Assembly (NCBI RefSeq): GCF_018616375.1
Contig: NZ_JAEQBB010000004.1
Span: 186,001-250,000 of the forward strand
Direction: 5' to 3'
Source: Exiguobacterium sp. J17977
GTDB lineage: Bacteria > Bacillota > Bacilli > Exiguobacteriales > Exiguobacteriaceae
Length of the DNA stretch: 64,000 nucleotides
Position 1 is the first letter of the stretch; each line of letters opens with the position of its first letter. The position numbers were made by a program, and so were the translations under genes. The notes under the pieces are model-generated. The model searched no databases. It worked only from the letters and a program-made list of their open reading frames with translations, and was not told the DNA's origin. This document shows positions 62,639 through 64,000 of the stretch, piece after piece.

Positions 62639-63147
62639 TCTGTTACATCCTCCTTCGGCTCTATAAAGCTGCGGACGACAACGCGTCCTGAATCGACTTT
62701 ATACACCTGAATTTTAGTTTGCGAATCGAGATAGCTACCTTCTGTCACGACATCAATCCGTTCTCCGTCAATCTCAGCGGTACCCGCCGGGCGAAGCGGC
62801 GTCAACGTGACCCCGACTTTCCCGAGCAACCGTTTGCGGTCATCGTGAGACAGATATCCTTTGTCTGATGACGTCGAATCGGTCAAAATCAAGCCTTTAT
62901 ACATGAGCGAACGATTGGATTGCAGGCGGCGATATGCCCAAAACCCGAGTCCAGCGACGATGGCCGTGGCCAACCCAAGTGACAACCATAGTTGCCCGAT
63001 GGTGGCACCCGCCATAATCAAACTGGCGACGACCGCACCAATCCCAAGCACGCCGAACAATCCAAAACCGGCAACGAACACTTCAATTCCTAGAAGGACG
63101 ATTCCGACAAAAAACACCGTCAGAATCACTCCGAGACCAAATGTCAT
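62635..63147 (-). CDS. Short NfeD family protein (NfeD1b)
   Basis: A 170-residue NfeD: four closely spaced hydrophobic segments in the first 75 residues, then an OB-fold domain ([20 protein letters not shown] and the later [10 protein letters not shown]). NfeD proteins partner with flotillins. B. subtilis YqeZ at this position has an extra N-terminal ClpP-class protease domain; it is absent here. First in nfeD-floA. Confidence 0.9.
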   Translation of the reverse strand: MTFGLGVILTVFFVGIVLLGIEVFVAGFGLFGVLGIGAVVASLIMAGATIGQLWLSLGLATAIVAGLGFWAYRRLQSNRSLMYKGLILTDSTSSDKGYLSHDDRKRLLGKVGVTLTPLRPAGTAEIDGERIDVVTEGSYLDSQTKIQVYKVDSGRVVVRSFIEPKEDVTE

Positions 63148-63196
63148 CGTATTGCTACCCCCTTCCGAGTTACAAAGCTACCTCTTATCTCTAGTG

Positions 63197-63225
63197 TATA
63201 CGAAACAAGTTCGCTTTTGGTTTCG
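63197..63225 (-). promoter_or_regulatory. SigW-type promoter of nfeD-floA
   Basis: On the minus strand CGAAAC (63220-63225) and CGTATA (63197-63202) are 17 bases apart; the SigW consensus is TGAAAC-N16/17-CGTA. The orthologous yqeZ-yqfA operon of B. subtilis is a known SigW target, which supports the call. Confidence 0.75.
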
Positions 63226-63232
63226 GAATACG

Positions 63233-63278
63233 CAAAAAAAGACAGAAACTTTTGGTTTGACCCAAAAATCTCTGTCTC
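63233..63278 (-). terminator. Terminator of yqeY
   Basis: AGACAGA-GA-TTTTTGG pairs with CCAAAAG-TT-TCTGTCT around a small loop and is followed by seven T on the minus strand. Confidence 0.83.
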
Positions 63279-63283
63279 TCTCA

Positions 63284-63733
63284 TTAATTCGTCAATTGTT
63301 GTTTGACAATGCGGTTCACAAGACCACCGTCTGCCTTGCCTTTAACTTGAGGCATGACGACGCCCATCACCTTACCCATATCCGACGGGCCGGTAGCATT
63401 CGTTTGAGCAATAGCTGCTTTCACGATCGCCGTGACTTCATCTTCAGAAAGTTGTTCAGGCATATAGGCCTCTAGTACGACAATCTCGTCAGCTACTTTA
63501 GAAGCAAGGTCTTCACGACCAGCGCTTTCGAATTCTCGGAGGGAGTCTCTGCGCTGTTTCATCTCTCGGTTGAGCACCGTGAGTTCCTCTTCCTCAGTTA
63601 GATCTTGTCGACCAAATTTGATGGCCTCATTTTGGAGCGACGCTTTGACCATCCGGATCGTCGTAAGACGATCTTTCTGTTTCGCGCGCATGGCTTGCTT
63701 CATGTCGTCCGTCAAGCGTTCTTGAAGACTCAT
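63284..63733 (-). CDS. yqeY: GatB/YqeY domain protein
   Basis: A 149-residue helical protein of the YqeY family, related to the tRNA-binding tail of GatB. It starts [18 protein letters not shown] and contains [11 protein letters not shown] and the [15 protein letters not shown] segment. It may bind tRNA, but a function is not settled. It follows rpsU after 33 bases and ends at a terminator. Confidence 0.93.
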   Translation of the reverse strand: MSLQERLTDDMKQAMRAKQKDRLTTIRMVKASLQNEAIKFGRQDLTEEEELTVLNREMKQRRDSLREFESAGREDLASKVADEIVVLEAYMPEQLSEDEVTAIVKAAIAQTNATGPSDMGKVMGVVMPQVKGKADGGLVNRIVKQQLTN

Positions 63734-63766
63734 GAGCTAACACCCTCTCTACAAATGAAACTGAAA

Positions 63767-63940
63767 TTAGAATTTCTTACGCTTACGCGCAGCTTCTGAT
63801 TTCAATTTACGTTTTACGCTTGGCTTTTCGTAGTGACGACGTTTGCGAACTTCGGCAAGAGTGCCATCTTTCGAAACACCGCGTTTGAAACGACGAAGAG
63901 CGTCTTCAAGCGATTCGTTTTTACGGACACGAGTTTCCAC
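63767..63940 (-). CDS. rpsU: 30S ribosomal protein S21
   Basis: A 57-residue S21 with [19 protein letters not shown] and a strongly basic C-terminus ([19 protein letters not shown]). It is needed for initiation at structured sites and for contact with the anti-Shine-Dalgarno region. The start is a GTG at 63940 after GAGGGAGGG; a longer in-frame ATG at 63994 gives an extension not seen in S21. In operon with yqeY. Confidence 0.95.
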   Translation of the reverse strand: METRVRKNESLEDALRRFKRGVSKDGTLAEVRKRRHYEKPSVKRKLKSEAARKRKKF

Positions 63941-64000
63941 TAGTTTTCCCTCCCTCCGAATTACACGACTAAGGAAACGTGTTTCACACGTCATAACATA

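Noticed and set aside
1-64000. Mobile elements, prophage, CRISPR arrays, rRNA operons
   Set aside because: No transposase, integrase, Cas, phage structural or rRNA sequence was seen; gene order is conserved across the window.

Overview
The window is a compact chromosomal segment of a low-endospore-potential member of the Bacillales, most probably Exiguobacterium or a close relative. The gene order follows, almost block by block, the Bacillus subtilis comG / yqg / pst / yqf / dnaG-sigA / era / rpsU region. It differs in a way that fits a non-sporulating lineage: the sporulation genes normally found between phoH and floA are absent, as is cdd between dgkA and era. Shine-Dalgarno sites are strong, and TTG or GTG starts are common. 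Nearly every gene is on the minus strand. I see no insertion sequence, prophage, CRISPR array or rRNA operon. The genus call is an inference from gene order and content.

Layout in coordinate order. 1-2020 holds the start of a comG competence operon (comGA, comGB, partial comGC). 2079-12341 is the mgsR-yqgX-ltaS-glcK-yqgQ-gluP-ldh-yqgN-rpmG block, with small membrane proteins (DUF2626, DUF2759) on the plus strand. 12442-15428 is a two-gene alpha-glucan locus: a GH57 branching-type enzyme fused to half of a glycosyltransferase, plus a DUF4912 protein. 15548-22953 carries phoU-pst, pbpA and sodA. 23038-26544 holds a cytoplasmic alpha-amylase, two CAU-anticodon tRNA genes and a Na/Pi cotransporter. 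27217-28902 is a chemoreceptor with a SigD-like promoter. 29120-34418 contains ispG, a nucleotidase, nnr and the zur-znuB-znuC zinc operon. 34597-38291 is ppx-ppk on the plus strand. 38384-44241 holds a XapX protein, an HNH-like protein coupled to nfo, cshB, and an unusual binding-protein/histidine-kinase pair. 44362-55249 covers ispH, nif3, trmK, cccA, sigA, dnaG, ppsR, ccpN and glyQS with a T-box leader. 55529-63940 covers recO, era, dgkA, ybeY, pgpH, phoH, a hypothetical protein, floA, nfeD, yqeY and rpsU.

Two themes join the genes. Phosphate appears four times: a Pho-box-controlled pst operon with phoU, a PhoU-tailed Na/Pi transporter, polyphosphate kinase and exopolyphosphatase. Regulatory DNA is also unusually readable: a six-repeat Pho box, a Zur box, a Rex-like operator with a cre-like site at ldh, a glycine T-box, a SigW-type promoter at nfeD-floA, a SigD-type promoter at the chemoreceptor, and an unassigned helically phased array of TTGTACAA-like boxes upstream of the Spx/MgsR-family gene.

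Most of the window is conserved housekeeping. The least explained items are the TTGTACAA array, the GH57/half-glycosyltransferase fusion with its DUF4912 partner, the HNH-like protein coupled to endonuclease IV, the response-regulator-less kinase/binding-protein pair, and a terminator-like hairpin upstream of ispG that follows no gene.
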